Below, one piece after another: positions 33,999-42,991 of a stretch of 64,000 nt of DNA (position 1 is the stretch's first letter; each line of letters begins with the position of its first letter). This stretch comes from an uncultured Muribaculum sp. (lineage in GTDB: Bacteria > Bacteroidota > Bacteroidia > Bacteroidales > Muribaculaceae), in NCBI GenBank assembly GCA_910587665.1, contig CAJUMZ010000002.1, forward strand, positions 186,001 to 250,000. Direction: 5' to 3'. Both the position numbers and the translations under genes were made by a program. The notes below the pieces were generated by a model. The model was given only the letters and a program-made list of their open reading frames with translations, was not told where the DNA came from and made no database searches.

Positions 33999-35433
33999 TG
34001 TCGGAATCCTTTTTATTCAATATTAAAGTCATGAGCCGCCGTATGTCGCCTATCGCACGTATCCGCGACAAAAGGGCAATCCCGGTGTAGAGCGTCAGGT
34101 AAAGCAACGCCCTGAGCCACCATTCAATACCGGGAATGGCCATCACCGCCAAGCCCGCTGTCACGCCCGCGGCAAGCGGCGGCAATATGCACCACAACTG
34201 TCTCCGCAGAGAGCATCCTACATATTTCCGCGACAACAAGGCATTTACCATAAATATATTGAAATTGCTCACGACAATAGCCCACATTATCCCAAACATG
34301 CCCCACAGCATACCCGTGAAAAGCAATGCAAGCAGGAGTCCCCACTTGTAAAAGCTCCATCTGAACAGAGCCTTGCTGTGACCTAACGCCGCAACTGCAT
34401 AGAAATTAATATTCTGCAGGCACACAAACACTCCTCCGACACACAGAATCCGAAAATACGGCACACAAGGCAGCCATATGTCGCCGTAAAGTGTAGTCAC
34501 AAGCGGCTCAGCCACAATCATCAGCACAATGAGCAGAGGAAACACCACGGCGGCTATCACCCTCATACCAAGTTCGGTCATCGAGACAAGCCGCTCACGC
34601 TCACTCTGTATATTGGAGAAGAACGGGAACAGCACCTGCACAAGCACTTGAGGGATGGAATACGACGTCACCTGATCAAGCTTGTAAGCCTGGGTGTAGT
34701 AGCCCATTTCTGTGGTTGAAAACCGCTTTCCTATTATCACTCCCTGAAGATTACGGCATATTTCCTGCAAGATGGCAGCGGCAAGCATATATCCTCCATA
34801 ACCGAACAGCGACCGGAACGATTCAAGCGAAAACACCGCCGACGGATGCCAGCGATTAAATACCCAGTAAAGCGATGTCACCATAGCCTGATTGACTACG
34901 GTCATGGCGACAAGACACCACACCCCGTAACCATGGAAAGCCATCTCGATCGCAACAGACGACGCAGTGACATAGCTGACTAAGTTGACCAATGCGAGAC
35001 GTTTGAAAGCAAGCTCTTTTTTAAGCCTTACGAGCTGTACCTGGGCAAGCGCGCTTATCACAAGGTTAAGGCTTATAACCCTCAGCACGTCGCAAAACAC
35101 CGGCATCCCGAAATAACGCGCCACAGCCGGGGCTATGAGAAAAAGCACGCCGTAAAGGATCAGAGAAAAACCGAGATTCCAATAAAATATTGTAGAATAA
35201 TCGGCTTCGGTCGGCGACTTCCGCTGAATTAACGCCGAGGCAAACCCTCCGTCGATAATCGTCTGCGACACGGCGATGAAAATCGCGAGCACACCTATCA
35301 CACCAAAGTCGGCGGGAAGCAGCAGATTGGCAAGCACAAGATTGACAACAAACTGTAGGATCATGTTGCCGAAGCGGTCAACAGTAGCCCATGCCGTACC
35401 TTTAAGCGCCTTCTTGCCAATCGATTCAGCCAT
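33991..35433 (-). CDS. Polysaccharide flippase of the MOP (Wzx-like) superfamily
   Basis: 480 residues with about fourteen hydrophobic helices. The N-terminus (IGKKALKGTAWATVDRFGNMILQFVVNLVLANLL in pieces, then PADFGVIGVLAIFIAVSQTIIDGGFASALIQR) is the standard start of Wzx-like lipopolysaccharide flippases (colanic acid WzxC branch). It moves lipid-linked glycan units across the inner membrane. In this operon it would carry the glycan that LicD decorates, or the decorated product. It lies seven bases after the opine-dehydrogenase-like gene. No polymerase (Wzy) is in the operon. Confidence 0.93.
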   Translation of the reverse strand: MAESIGKKALKGTAWATVDRFGNMILQFVVNLVLANLLLPADFGVIGVLAIFIAVSQTIIDGGFASALIQRKSPTEADYSTIFYWNLGFSLILYGVLFLIAPAVARYFGMPVFCDVLRVISLNLVISALAQVQLVRLKKELAFKRLALVNLVSYVTASSVAIEMAFHGYGVWCLVAMTVVNQAMVTSLYWVFNRWHPSAVFSLESFRSLFGYGGYMLAAAILQEICRNLQGVIIGKRFSTTEMGYYTQAYKLDQVTSYSIPQVLVQVLFPFFSNIQSERERLVSMTELGMRVIAAVVFPLLIVLMIVAEPLVTTLYGDIWLPCVPYFRILCVGGVFVCLQNINFYAVAALGHSKALFRWSFYKWGLLLALLFTGMLWGMFGIMWAIVVSNFNIFMVNALLSRKYVGCSLRRQLWCILPPLAAGVTAGLAVMAIPGIEWWLRALLYLTLYTGIALLSRIRAIGDIRRLMTLILNKKDSDND

Positions 35434-35440
35434 TACGGAG

Positions 35441-36565
35441 TCAATGCTTTATTGAAGAAATAAGATAGTCGATCGATGCCGCGTCAAGACAAGCCACGGC
35501 ACGCGAGTCGGGTGTATCTACAATCCTGCCGTCCTCGATATAACGTTTACCCGTCTGCTCCTGAAACCAGCCCAATATCATGTCGATTGTCGGAGTATCA
35601 ATGTCAAGGCGGGAGCACACCATCTTTATAAGCATCATCCCATAAGGGAAGTCCTCGGTAAAATAGCGGTTGTCATAGTCGGGCATATAGCCCCCTTCAA
35701 CTTTCTTCATCGGTGCCGGAATGCCGCGGAACGCCTCTATGCTGCGTATCTTGCGGGTAAGCGACGGTGCGTCGACCGACTCATAATAATCCAGCAATGC
35801 CGGGATATGGGATGAATCAATGCCAAGCCGCCTTACCGCCTGCTGAAACTCATTGTCACACGCAATCAAAAACTCCGAGCTTTCATCGGTCCAGTCGCTG
35901 TAAAAGGCAGGCACTTCCTTCATCGGTGCCTTGCAATCCTTAAACATCGAATAGAGGCGCGCCGGATGTAAAATCGGATTACTGTTAGTGAGCGTGACCT
36001 CCAGCGGATGGGACAACACCGATACAGGCGTGGCAAACATATCGGCTAAAATCCCTGACACCGCTTCCGCATCCTCAACACCGCTGAAAGCCACCTTGAT
36101 CAGGTTACGGTAACCGAGCAGACGCGCGGAGTGTCCGTAACGGCACAGGCGCGAGATAAACGGCACCCTCTGCAGTCCGAAAAGCCTTGCTCCGGTGCCA
36201 AGCACATTTATCGCCATTATGAAGAAGCCTGTGCATGAAAACACACTTCCCACAAGCGTATCAACACCTAACCATGGCTTCATGGCAATCAATTTGTCGC
36301 GAATCACAGGCCCGGGAAGGCATATCAGCACCATATCGACACCCGACAAGGCTACCGACGGATCAGCCGACACGCAATCAAGCTTCCCATCGAAGCACTT
36401 CCCGTCGGGATCGGTGACTTCCACCATCACACCCCACTCATCGGGTCGATCGGTAAACACACTGACCCTATATCCACGCGAAGCGACAAATCCGGCAAGC
36501 ACCGTGCCGACATTTCCTCCGCCTACAATACATATCTTCCCGCAGCCACGTTTATCCAAAGTCAT
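35441..36565 (-). CDS. Opine (octopine/nopaline) dehydrogenase-family protein
   Basis: 374 residues. An N-terminal Rossmann motif (ICIVGGGNVGTVLAGFVASRGY, in pieces) binds NAD(P). The C-terminal domain has NPILHPARLYSMF with the His and Asn of the octopine dehydrogenase family, and the catalytic-type His in NSNPILHPA. Family members reductively couple an amino group to a 2-oxo acid such as pyruvate. In Bacteroidota they are often found in surface-glycan loci. It sits between the nucleotidyltransferase-aminotransferase fusion (two bases away) and the flippase, so its substrate is probably the amino-alcohol, or the activated head-group, made by that fusion. That last step is inference. Confidence 0.82.
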   Translation of the reverse strand: MTLDKRGCGKICIVGGGNVGTVLAGFVASRGYRVSVFTDRPDEWGVMVEVTDPDGKCFDGKLDCVSADPSVALSGVDMVLICLPGPVIRDKLIAMKPWLGVDTLVGSVFSCTGFFIMAINVLGTGARLFGLQRVPFISRLCRYGHSARLLGYRNLIKVAFSGVEDAEAVSGILADMFATPVSVLSHPLEVTLTNSNPILHPARLYSMFKDCKAPMKEVPAFYSDWTDESSEFLIACDNEFQQAVRRLGIDSSHIPALLDYYESVDAPSLTRKIRSIEAFRGIPAPMKKVEGGYMPDYDNRYFTEDFPYGMMLIKMVCSRLDIDTPTIDMILGWFQEQTGKRYIEDGRIVDTPDSRAVACLDAASIDYLISSIKH

Positions 36566-36567
36566 TA

Positions 36568-38376
36568 TTATAATGATTTAAGAGCATCGACAAGCAGGCG
36601 GTTATCGGCAGTATCCCTTACCGCTATGCGTATAAACTGCGATCCGTCGGGAAAGCCCCGCTTACCGGAGCAATTTTTAATCAGCAAGCCATAGCGGTCG
36701 AGCAACAACCGCGTAAGCTCCGCAGCGGTAAACCGGGAAGTCACCTCACAGAGGAAATAATTTGCAGCCGACGGTATCACACGCAGGTATCCTACATCAA
36801 GCAGCGACTCATACATCGCGTCGCGCACTTTTCTGATCTTGCAGCAAGCCTTCTCGTATGATTTCTCATATTTCCCGAATATCTGCATGTAATATTCACC
36901 AAACGAGTTGATATTCCATATCGCGCACGACGACCGGATCACCCTGACAAGCTCCGTATCGGCGCTGACAAGAACGCCAAGACGCAATCCCGGGACACCG
37001 TAAGACTTCGAGATGCTCTTTACCACAACAAGGTGCCGCGCTCCTTCAAGCACGGTGTTGTGCAGGAGGGTGTTGTCGTCACCGTCGGCAAAGTCGACAA
37101 ACGACTCGTCGACCACAAGCCGTATACCCCGGTCGCGTGTCCAGTCCACGAGTCGCATAAGGTCATGGCGGGGAATAAAGTTACCCGACGGATTGTCCGG
37201 ATTTATGACAAGCAATGTCTTTATATCCTTATCGGAAAAATAATCCATCATATCGTCGGCGGTATATCGATAGTCGCAGTTGTCAGGCACAAACACCTCC
37301 ACATCATCCTTGCTCATGCGGTTGGGGTATTCTTCAAATGTCGGAGTCGTGACACCAAGCCTCCCCTCGGAATGCTCCATAAGCGCCTTTATAAGTTCCG
37401 CAGCCCCGTTGCCGGTCACCACATAATCGTGACGCACCCCGAAATATTTTGCACCGAGCAGCGAGTTGACACCCATTCCCGAAGGATAGTTGCGGAGAAG
37501 CACGTCAAAATTGCTTTTCATCTCCTCGATCATCTTCTCTTCCGGGAAATACGGATTGACAAGGTAGCAGAAATCTTTCAGCCCCGGGTATCTCCAATAG
37601 CCGCCGTAGCTGTGCTGCAACTTTTCGAGCCGGGAGTCGACATCGGCAAATATAGTCTCCGCTATACGCAGGTCCTGCACGTCGTCAATCTCATACCACG
37701 GCATGTCGCCTATCGGCAACGCCTTTATACCCGTGGTGTCGACAAGCGTGATCACCCTTAACACCTGCTCGTAATACTCATTGTCGCCAAGCACCTTGAT
37801 ATATGCCTCAAGGAAAGGGAGGTAACGTTTTACGGCAAATTCCCGGCTGAACTTGTATATGTTGACAGTCTTGTAATAGCTGTCTATGTCATTGTAGCTG
37901 AATGCCTTCTTCGGGATAAAGCTGATTATGTTGTCGTCATCGTCAAGACGCACCATTGTGCCGTCCATCCACGGTTCGTAACGCGCCACAAGAGCCACGT
38001 CGGGATATTCCGAAGCGTAGATCATGTCAATGACGGCATCATCGACTATTATGTCGGATTCAAGCAGCAATGTGTCATCATCCTGCATCACCTCACGCGC
38101 AAGCCACAGGGAATATATATTGTTGGTCTTGTCATAGATTTCATTCTCGACATATTCCACATTAAGCCCCGGAAAACTCTCGCTTATATGCCGACGCAGC
38201 TTCTCGCCCTCATATCCTATCACCACAACTATTCTCGACAGCGGCAACCGCTGCAACTGCATCAGCATGCGGTCAATGAGCATGACCCCGTTGACGGGCA
38301 CCATACATTTCGTATTTCCGGCTGTAAATTCTCCGAGACGGCGGCCAAGACCCGCCGCCAGTATAATTGCTTGCAT
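36568..38376 (-). CDS. Nucleotidyltransferase-aminotransferase fusion
   Basis: 602 residues. Residues 1-240 form a LicC-like NTP transferase, with LAAGLGRRLGEF at 6-17, the substrate loop KCMVPVNG and metal-binding Asp108 in LLLESDIIV. Residues 250-602 form a fold-type I PLP enzyme of the HisC/CobD branch, with NPDNPSGN at 392-399, Asp423 in VVDES and the PLP Lys457 in SISKSYG. The two halves would make CDP-activated head-groups: the PLP half supplies the amine-bearing phosphate compound (by transamination, or by decarboxylation as CobD does), and the other half couples it to a nucleotide. It heads the operon; the next gene starts two bases later. TAACTTTG on the minus strand (38410-38403) is near the start. 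Confidence 0.88.
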   Translation of the reverse strand: MQAIILAAGLGRRLGEFTAGNTKCMVPVNGVMLIDRMLMQLQRLPLSRIVVVIGYEGEKLRRHISESFPGLNVEYVENEIYDKTNNIYSLWLAREVMQDDDTLLLESDIIVDDAVIDMIYASEYPDVALVARYEPWMDGTMVRLDDDDNIISFIPKKAFSYNDIDSYYKTVNIYKFSREFAVKRYLPFLEAYIKVLGDNEYYEQVLRVITLVDTTGIKALPIGDMPWYEIDDVQDLRIAETIFADVDSRLEKLQHSYGGYWRYPGLKDFCYLVNPYFPEEKMIEEMKSNFDVLLRNYPSGMGVNSLLGAKYFGVRHDYVVTGNGAAELIKALMEHSEGRLGVTTPTFEEYPNRMSKDDVEVFVPDNCDYRYTADDMMDYFSDKDIKTLLVINPDNPSGNFIPRHDLMRLVDWTRDRGIRLVVDESFVDFADGDDNTLLHNTVLEGARHLVVVKSISKSYGVPGLRLGVLVSADTELVRVIRSSCAIWNINSFGEYYMQIFGKYEKSYEKACCKIRKVRDAMYESLLDVGYLRVIPSAANYFLCEVTSRFTAAELTRLLLDRYGLLIKNCSGKRGFPDGSQFIRIAVRDTADNRLLVDALKSL

Positions 38377-38402
38377 ATTAGTTATTGAGGTTTATTGACC
38401 GA

Positions 38403-38410
38403 CAAAGTTA
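38403..38410 (-). promoter_or_regulatory. -7 element of the glycan-decoration operon
   Basis: TAACTTTG on the minus strand, 27 bases before the fusion gene's start codon. The -33 partner is weak. Confidence 0.45.
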
Positions 38411-38481
38411 CCATTTTTTGACGGTATTGGTAGCGTCTATATGGAAATATTTAAGTAACTTGCGCCATAATTTGCAATCCG

Positions 38482-39435
38482 ATGAAACAATTCACTAACG
38501 TCAACGACATAGGCGACCTTCACCTTGCCGTGAAAGAGGCGCTTGAAGTAAAAGCCAACCGTTTTGGCTATAAGCACCTTGGAGAAAACAAGACTCTCCT
38601 GATGATATTTTTCAACTCTTCCCTACGCACCAGACTGAGCACACAGAAAGCCGCGATGAATCTCGGCATGAACGTGATTGTGCTCGATGTCAACCAGGGG
38701 GCATGGAAGCTGGAGACAGAACGCGGGGTGATAATGGATGGAGACAAGCCCGAACACCTGCTTGAGGCAATACCCGTGATGGGATGTTACTGCGACGTGA
38801 TAGGCGTGAGATCGTTTGCACGGTTCGAGTCAAAAGTCGATGATTACGAAGAAAAGATACTTAATCAGTTTATCCGCTATTCCGGAAGACCGGTGTTCTC
38901 TATGGAAGCAGCAACACGTCATCCGCTACAGTCATTTGCCGACCTGATAACAATCGAGGAGCATAAGACCGTCGAGCGCCCGAAGGTAGTCATGACTTGG
39001 GCACCTCATCCAAAGTCGCTTCCCCAGGCTGTGCCAAACTCGTTTGCCGAATGGATGAACGCGGCCGGTTATGATTTTGTCATCACCCACCCTCACGGTT
39101 ACGAGCTTGATCCCAGGTTTACCGGCAACGCGAAAATCGAATACGACCAGGACAAGGCTCTCGCCGGCGCTGACTTCGTATATGCGAAAAACTGGAGCGC
39201 ATACACCGACCCGAATTACGGAAAGGTGCTCAGCACCGACCGCAACTGGACCGTCACGGCAGAAAAGATGGCTCTCACCAACAATGCTTTCTTCATGCAC
39301 TGCCTGCCCGTGAGACGCAACATGATCGTAAGCGACGACGTGATCGAGGGACCTCGCTCACTCGTGATTCCCGAGGCTGCAAACCGTGAGATTTCGGCAG
39401 AAGTCGTGTTGAAACGCATTCTCGAATCGCTATAA
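38482..39435 (+). CDS. argF': N-succinylornithine carbamoyltransferase
   Basis: 317 residues, collinear with the Bacteroides fragilis enzyme over its whole length. It carries the carbamoyl-phosphate motif FFNSSLRTRLST near residue 48, the proline-containing HLLEAIPVMGCY loop that separates the succinylornithine enzyme from the acetylornithine one, and the HCLPVRRNMIVSDDV motif near the end. It carbamoylates N2-succinylornithine in the special arginine pathway of Bacteroidales. No other arginine gene lies in the window. It diverges from the glycan operon and is followed 12 bases later by a FocA-like transporter. Confidence 0.95.
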   Translation: MKQFTNVNDIGDLHLAVKEALEVKANRFGYKHLGENKTLLMIFFNSSLRTRLSTQKAAMNLGMNVIVLDVNQGAWKLETERGVIMDGDKPEHLLEAIPVMGCYCDVIGVRSFARFESKVDDYEEKILNQFIRYSGRPVFSMEAATRHPLQSFADLITIEEHKTVERPKVVMTWAPHPKSLPQAVPNSFAEWMNAAGYDFVITHPHGYELDPRFTGNAKIEYDQDKALAGADFVYAKNWSAYTDPNYGKVLSTDRNWTVTAEKMALTNNAFFMHCLPVRRNMIVSDDVIEGPRSLVIPEAANREISAEVVLKRILESL

Positions 39436-39447
39436 ACCCGACAACCC

Positions 39448-40245
39448 ATGGCAACAAAGACACCGGCAGAAGTAATCAACGCGGCGATGAACGCAGGGCA
39501 GAACAAACTGCGCCTGCAATCGTCGGATTACTCCGGATTTATTATACTGACAATGCTTGCAGGTGCCTATATCGCCTTCGGCGGGATATTGTCGGTTATA
39601 GTCGGATACGGATTCCCCGGAATCACAGCAGAAAATCCTGCGATGCAAAAGCTGCTCAGCGGGGCAATGTTCCCGATAGGACTTATACTCGTGGTGGTAC
39701 TCGGCGCAGAGCTGTTTACCGGCAACAACGCCCTGCTCATGCCTCCGCTGATGGCGAAGAAATGCACCTTGCGCGACGTTGTTGTCAATTGGGCACTCGT
39801 ATATCTCGGCAACTTCCTCGGCGCGATCCTGTTTGTCTTTGTCATGGTATATTTCGTGGGTCTTACCGCGTCGGAGCCATATCACTCGGCGATTATCGGT
39901 ATAGCGAAAGCCAAAGTGTCGATGCCGTGGCTTGTGGTAATGGTAAAGGGCATAGGGGCAAACTGGTGTGTATGCCTTGCCATATGGCTTGCACTGTCGG
40001 CCAAGAGCAGCGGTGCGAAGATGTTCGGGTGCTGGCTTCCGGTGATGGCGTTTGTCGCCCTCGGCTACGAGCATTCCATAGCAAACATGTTCTTTATACC
40101 GTGCGGCATGCTCGAAGGTGCCGACGTGACGGCATGGCAGATGATATGGCGCAACCTTGTCCCCGCCACTATCGGCAATATTATAGGCGGCGCGCTGCTT
40201 GTGGGATGTGTCCACACATTCCTCCATTTCAAGAAATCAAATTAA
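39448..40245 (+). CDS. Formate/nitrite transporter family protein
   Basis: 265 residues, six hydrophobic helices. FNT signatures: AGAYIAFGGILS near residue 45, GAELFTGNNALL, then NWALVYLGNFLGAI, and in the second half GIGANWCVCLAIWLA with the LGYEHSIANMFFIP motif, where the His lines the pore. It moves formate, nitrite or hydrosulfide across the inner membrane. Formate fits a fermenting gut anaerobe best, but substrate cannot be fixed from sequence. Confidence 0.93.
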   Translation: MATKTPAEVINAAMNAGQNKLRLQSSDYSGFIILTMLAGAYIAFGGILSVIVGYGFPGITAENPAMQKLLSGAMFPIGLILVVVLGAELFTGNNALLMPPLMAKKCTLRDVVVNWALVYLGNFLGAILFVFVMVYFVGLTASEPYHSAIIGIAKAKVSMPWLVVMVKGIGANWCVCLAIWLALSAKSSGAKMFGCWLPVMAFVALGYEHSIANMFFIPCGMLEGADVTAWQMIWRNLVPATIGNIIGGALLVGCVHTFLHFKKSN

Positions 40246-40282
40246 CATCTATATATAATCACAATATAAAAACAGTAATACA

Positions 40283-40735
40283 ATGAGCAATTGGTTTGAA
40301 ACGAAAGTTCGTTACGACAAAATGATGGAAAACGGCACACAGAAGAAAGTCAACGAACCATATATGGTCGACGCGCTTAGCTTCACCGAAGCTGAGGCAC
40401 GCACCATCGAGGAGCTGACACCCTTCATCTCCGGCGACTTCTCCATATCGGCGGTAAAGCGCACCAATATAACCGAAATATTCTGGAATGACGCCGCCGA
40501 CAAGTGGTATCACGTGAAGGTCAACTTCATCACCCTCGACGAAAAGACCGCGGTAGAGAAAAAGACCACAACCCATATACTTGTCGCCGCCAACAATTTC
40601 CGCGAGGCCCTTGACAACTTCATGGAAGGAATGAAAGGCACAATGGCCGACTTTGAGGTGTCGTCAATCGCCGAGACCACGATAATGGATGTGTTTAAGG
40701 CAAAACTCGGCAAGCGCGAGCCTGCAGCAGAATAA
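40283..40735 (+). CDS. DUF4494 domain-containing protein
   Basis: 150 residues covering the whole DUF4494 family, starting MSNWFETKVRYDKMMENG and containing the KKVNEPYMVDALSFTEAEARTIEEL segment and KTTTHILVAANNFREALDNFMEGM. The family is nearly confined to Bacteroidota. No export signal or membrane helix is present. Function is unknown. It is usually next to YggS, as here (13 bases), so they form a conserved pair. Confidence 0.9.
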   Translation: MSNWFETKVRYDKMMENGTQKKVNEPYMVDALSFTEAEARTIEELTPFISGDFSISAVKRTNITEIFWNDAADKWYHVKVNFITLDEKTAVEKKTTTHILVAANNFREALDNFMEGMKGTMADFEVSSIAETTIMDVFKAKLGKREPAAE

Positions 40736-40748
40736 TCCGCGACGTGAA

Positions 40749-41420
40749 ATGAACCGCATCAGAGAGCGTATTAAAGAGATAAAATCGACACTGCCCGGGG
40801 ATGTCACCCTCGTGGCAGTGTCAAAATTTCATCCCGCCGAGGCGATAATGCAGGCCTATGAGGCGGGGCAGCGTGTGTTTGGGGAAAGCCGCGCCACCGA
40901 ACTGGCGGAGAAAGCGGCATCCTTGCCCGATGACATAACGTGGCACTTCATAGGACATCTTCAGACCAACAAAGTGCGCCTCGTTGTGCCACACGCAAGC
41001 CTCATCCAGAGTGTAGATTCCGAGCGGCTTCTCCGCTGCATTGACGCAGAAAGCCGACGTGCCGGCAAAGTCACCGACGTGCTGCTTCAGGTTCACGTAG
41101 CAATGGAAGAGACCAAATACGGATTTCTGCCCGACGAGCTTATCAACCTGCTCGACAACGGCATACTCGAAGAAACACCCGGCGTAAGAGTGCGCGGCAT
41201 AATGGGCATGGCAAGCAATGTCGACGATGACGCCCGCATAGCCGCCGACTTCAAGTCTATACGCGCCACCTTTGACCGCATAAAGTCCATGTCGCTTCCG
41301 CAGGCGATGGATTTCAATATCGTCAGCATGGGCATGAGCGACGATTATCGCCTGGCGATCGACTGCGGAAGCAACATGATCAGGATCGGTACCACCATAT
41401 TCGGAGCAAGGGAATATTAA
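40749..41420 (+). CDS. YggS-family pyridoxal phosphate homeostasis protein
   Basis: 223 residues, a single alanine-racemase-like TIM barrel. The PLP-binding lysine is in LVAVSKFHP (about residue 27), followed by FGESRATELAEKA, WHFIGHLQTNK, and the MGMSDDYRLAIDCGSNMIRIGTTIFG phosphate-binding end. It binds PLP without known enzyme activity and steadies the PLP and amino-acid pools. A frame open back to 40689 overlaps DUF4494 and is rejected; MNRIRERI is the family start. Confidence 0.94.
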   Translation: MNRIRERIKEIKSTLPGDVTLVAVSKFHPAEAIMQAYEAGQRVFGESRATELAEKAASLPDDITWHFIGHLQTNKVRLVVPHASLIQSVDSERLLRCIDAESRRAGKVTDVLLQVHVAMEETKYGFLPDELINLLDNGILEETPGVRVRGIMGMASNVDDDARIAADFKSIRATFDRIKSMSLPQAMDFNIVSMGMSDDYRLAIDCGSNMIRIGTTIFGAREY

Positions 41421-41542
41421 CTTCAATCCATGTTTTTCAGCATAACACAATACAACACTGAAAAAAAATCACTAATTTTACCGAATTAACCAAAAAATCA
41501 TGATTTAATCACAGATCACTATCCAATCAAAACAGATTCAAA

Positions 41543-42952
41543 ATGGTACAAAAAACACAAACCAACGGAAGAATGATAGCTATCATCGCGATGTTTTTCC
41601 TCTTTGCGATGATTTCGTTTGTCACAAACCTTGCCGCCCCTATCGGCACTATCTGGGGCAACACATTTGAAGGGAACAGTGTGCTCGGTATGATGGGCAA
41701 CATGATGAACTTCCTCGCATATCTTTTCATGGGTATACCGGCAGGTAACCTGCTTGTCAAGATCGGTTACAAAAAGACCGCACTCTGGGCAATGGCAATC
41801 GGAGTTGTCGGCTTATTCGTACAATATCTTTCAAGTATTGTAGGAGCTGATACCGCCCTCTTCTCCATGCAGTCGGCAATCGACGAAGGCGGAGTCATGG
41901 TGACAAAAGAATTTACCGTATGCCTTAACTTCTTCGTTTATCTTCTCGGTGCATTCATCTGCGGTTTCTGTGTATGCATGCTCAATACCGTCGTAAACCC
42001 GATGCTTAACCTCCTCGGCGGTGGCGGCAACAAGGGCAACCAGCTTCTCCAGACAGGCGGTGCGCTCAACTCCTTGTCAGGAACTCTCACCCCCTTCTTC
42101 GTTGGCGCGCTTATCGGTCAGCTCACCAAGTCAACCACCATACAGGCTGTGACTCCCCTGCTCTTTATCGCCATGGGTGTCTTTGCAGCGGCATTCATCG
42201 TAATCTCATTCGTTACCATTCCGGAGCCTAACCTTTCAAAGAAAGGGCAAAAGAAAGCAAAATACAGCCACAGCCCGTGGAACTTCCGCCACACCGTGCT
42301 CGGCGTGATCGGTATATTCATCTACGTGGGCATCGAAATCGGCATCCCCGGCACTCTCAACTTCTATCTTGCCGACCAGAAGGCATCGGGCGCCGGCGTG
42401 ATCGGCGACGCCTCCACCATAGCAGGCGCTATTGTTGCCGTATACTGGCTGCTCATGCTGATCGGTCGAAGCCTCAGCGGCGCGATCAGCGGAAAGGTGT
42501 CGACCCGCACACAGCTTATAAGCGTGTCAGCTGTTGCCACCATCCTTGTAATCCTTGCCATCTTTATCCCCAAGACAGCCACAGTGCCTGTGCCTGAATT
42601 TGTCTACAGCGGCATCAACGGCGAGATTGCCATGGTTCCCGTAAGTGCCTACCTGCTCGTGATCTGCGGTCTCTGCACTTCGGTAATGTGGGGCGGTATC
42701 TTCAACCTTGCGGTCGAAGGTCTCGGCAAATACACCGCACAGGCATCGGGTATCTTCATGATGATGGTTGTAGGCGGTGGCGTGCTTCCCCTCGTACAGC
42801 AGTTCATCGCAAAAGAAGCAGGCTACATGACAAGCTACTGGCTCATTGTGGCATGCCTGCTGTATCTCCTCTTCTACGGTCTTGTCGGCAGCAAGAATGT
42901 CAACACCGACATCCCCGTAAATGAATCGGATGATGACCAATTATATCTCTAA
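41543..42952 (+). CDS. MFS sugar transporter (FucP-like branch)
   Basis: 469 residues with about twelve hydrophobic helices. It opens with MIAIIAMFFLFAMISFVTNLAAPIG and LAYLFMGIPAGNLLVKIGYKK, the FucP/GluP-type signatures, and ends with VMWGGIFNLAVEGLGKYTAQASGIFMMMVVGGGVLPL in pieces. It likely brings in a monosaccharide by proton symport. The transketolase gene starts 39 bases after, which hints at a pentose or related sugar, but linkage is the only support. Confidence 0.88.
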   Translation: MVQKTQTNGRMIAIIAMFFLFAMISFVTNLAAPIGTIWGNTFEGNSVLGMMGNMMNFLAYLFMGIPAGNLLVKIGYKKTALWAMAIGVVGLFVQYLSSIVGADTALFSMQSAIDEGGVMVTKEFTVCLNFFVYLLGAFICGFCVCMLNTVVNPMLNLLGGGGNKGNQLLQTGGALNSLSGTLTPFFVGALIGQLTKSTTIQAVTPLLFIAMGVFAAAFIVISFVTIPEPNLSKKGQKKAKYSHSPWNFRHTVLGVIGIFIYVGIEIGIPGTLNFYLADQKASGAGVIGDASTIAGAIVAVYWLLMLIGRSLSGAISGKVSTRTQLISVSAVATILVILAIFIPKTATVPVPEFVYSGINGEIAMVPVSAYLLVICGLCTSVMWGGIFNLAVEGLGKYTAQASGIFMMMVVGGGVLPLVQQFIAKEAGYMTSYWLIVACLLYLLFYGLVGSKNVNTDIPVNESDDDQLYL

Positions 42953-42991
42953 CTATACCTATACTACTTAATTTATTTTAACTTTTTATTT

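Noticed and set aside
37033..37761. 242-codon frame opposite the fusion gene
   Set aside because: Shadow of a gene with intact catalytic motifs on the other strand.
39430..40227. 265-codon open frame opposite the formate/nitrite transporter
   Set aside because: A shadow frame: its Tyr/His/Arg-rich text mirrors the transporter, which has clear FNT motifs.
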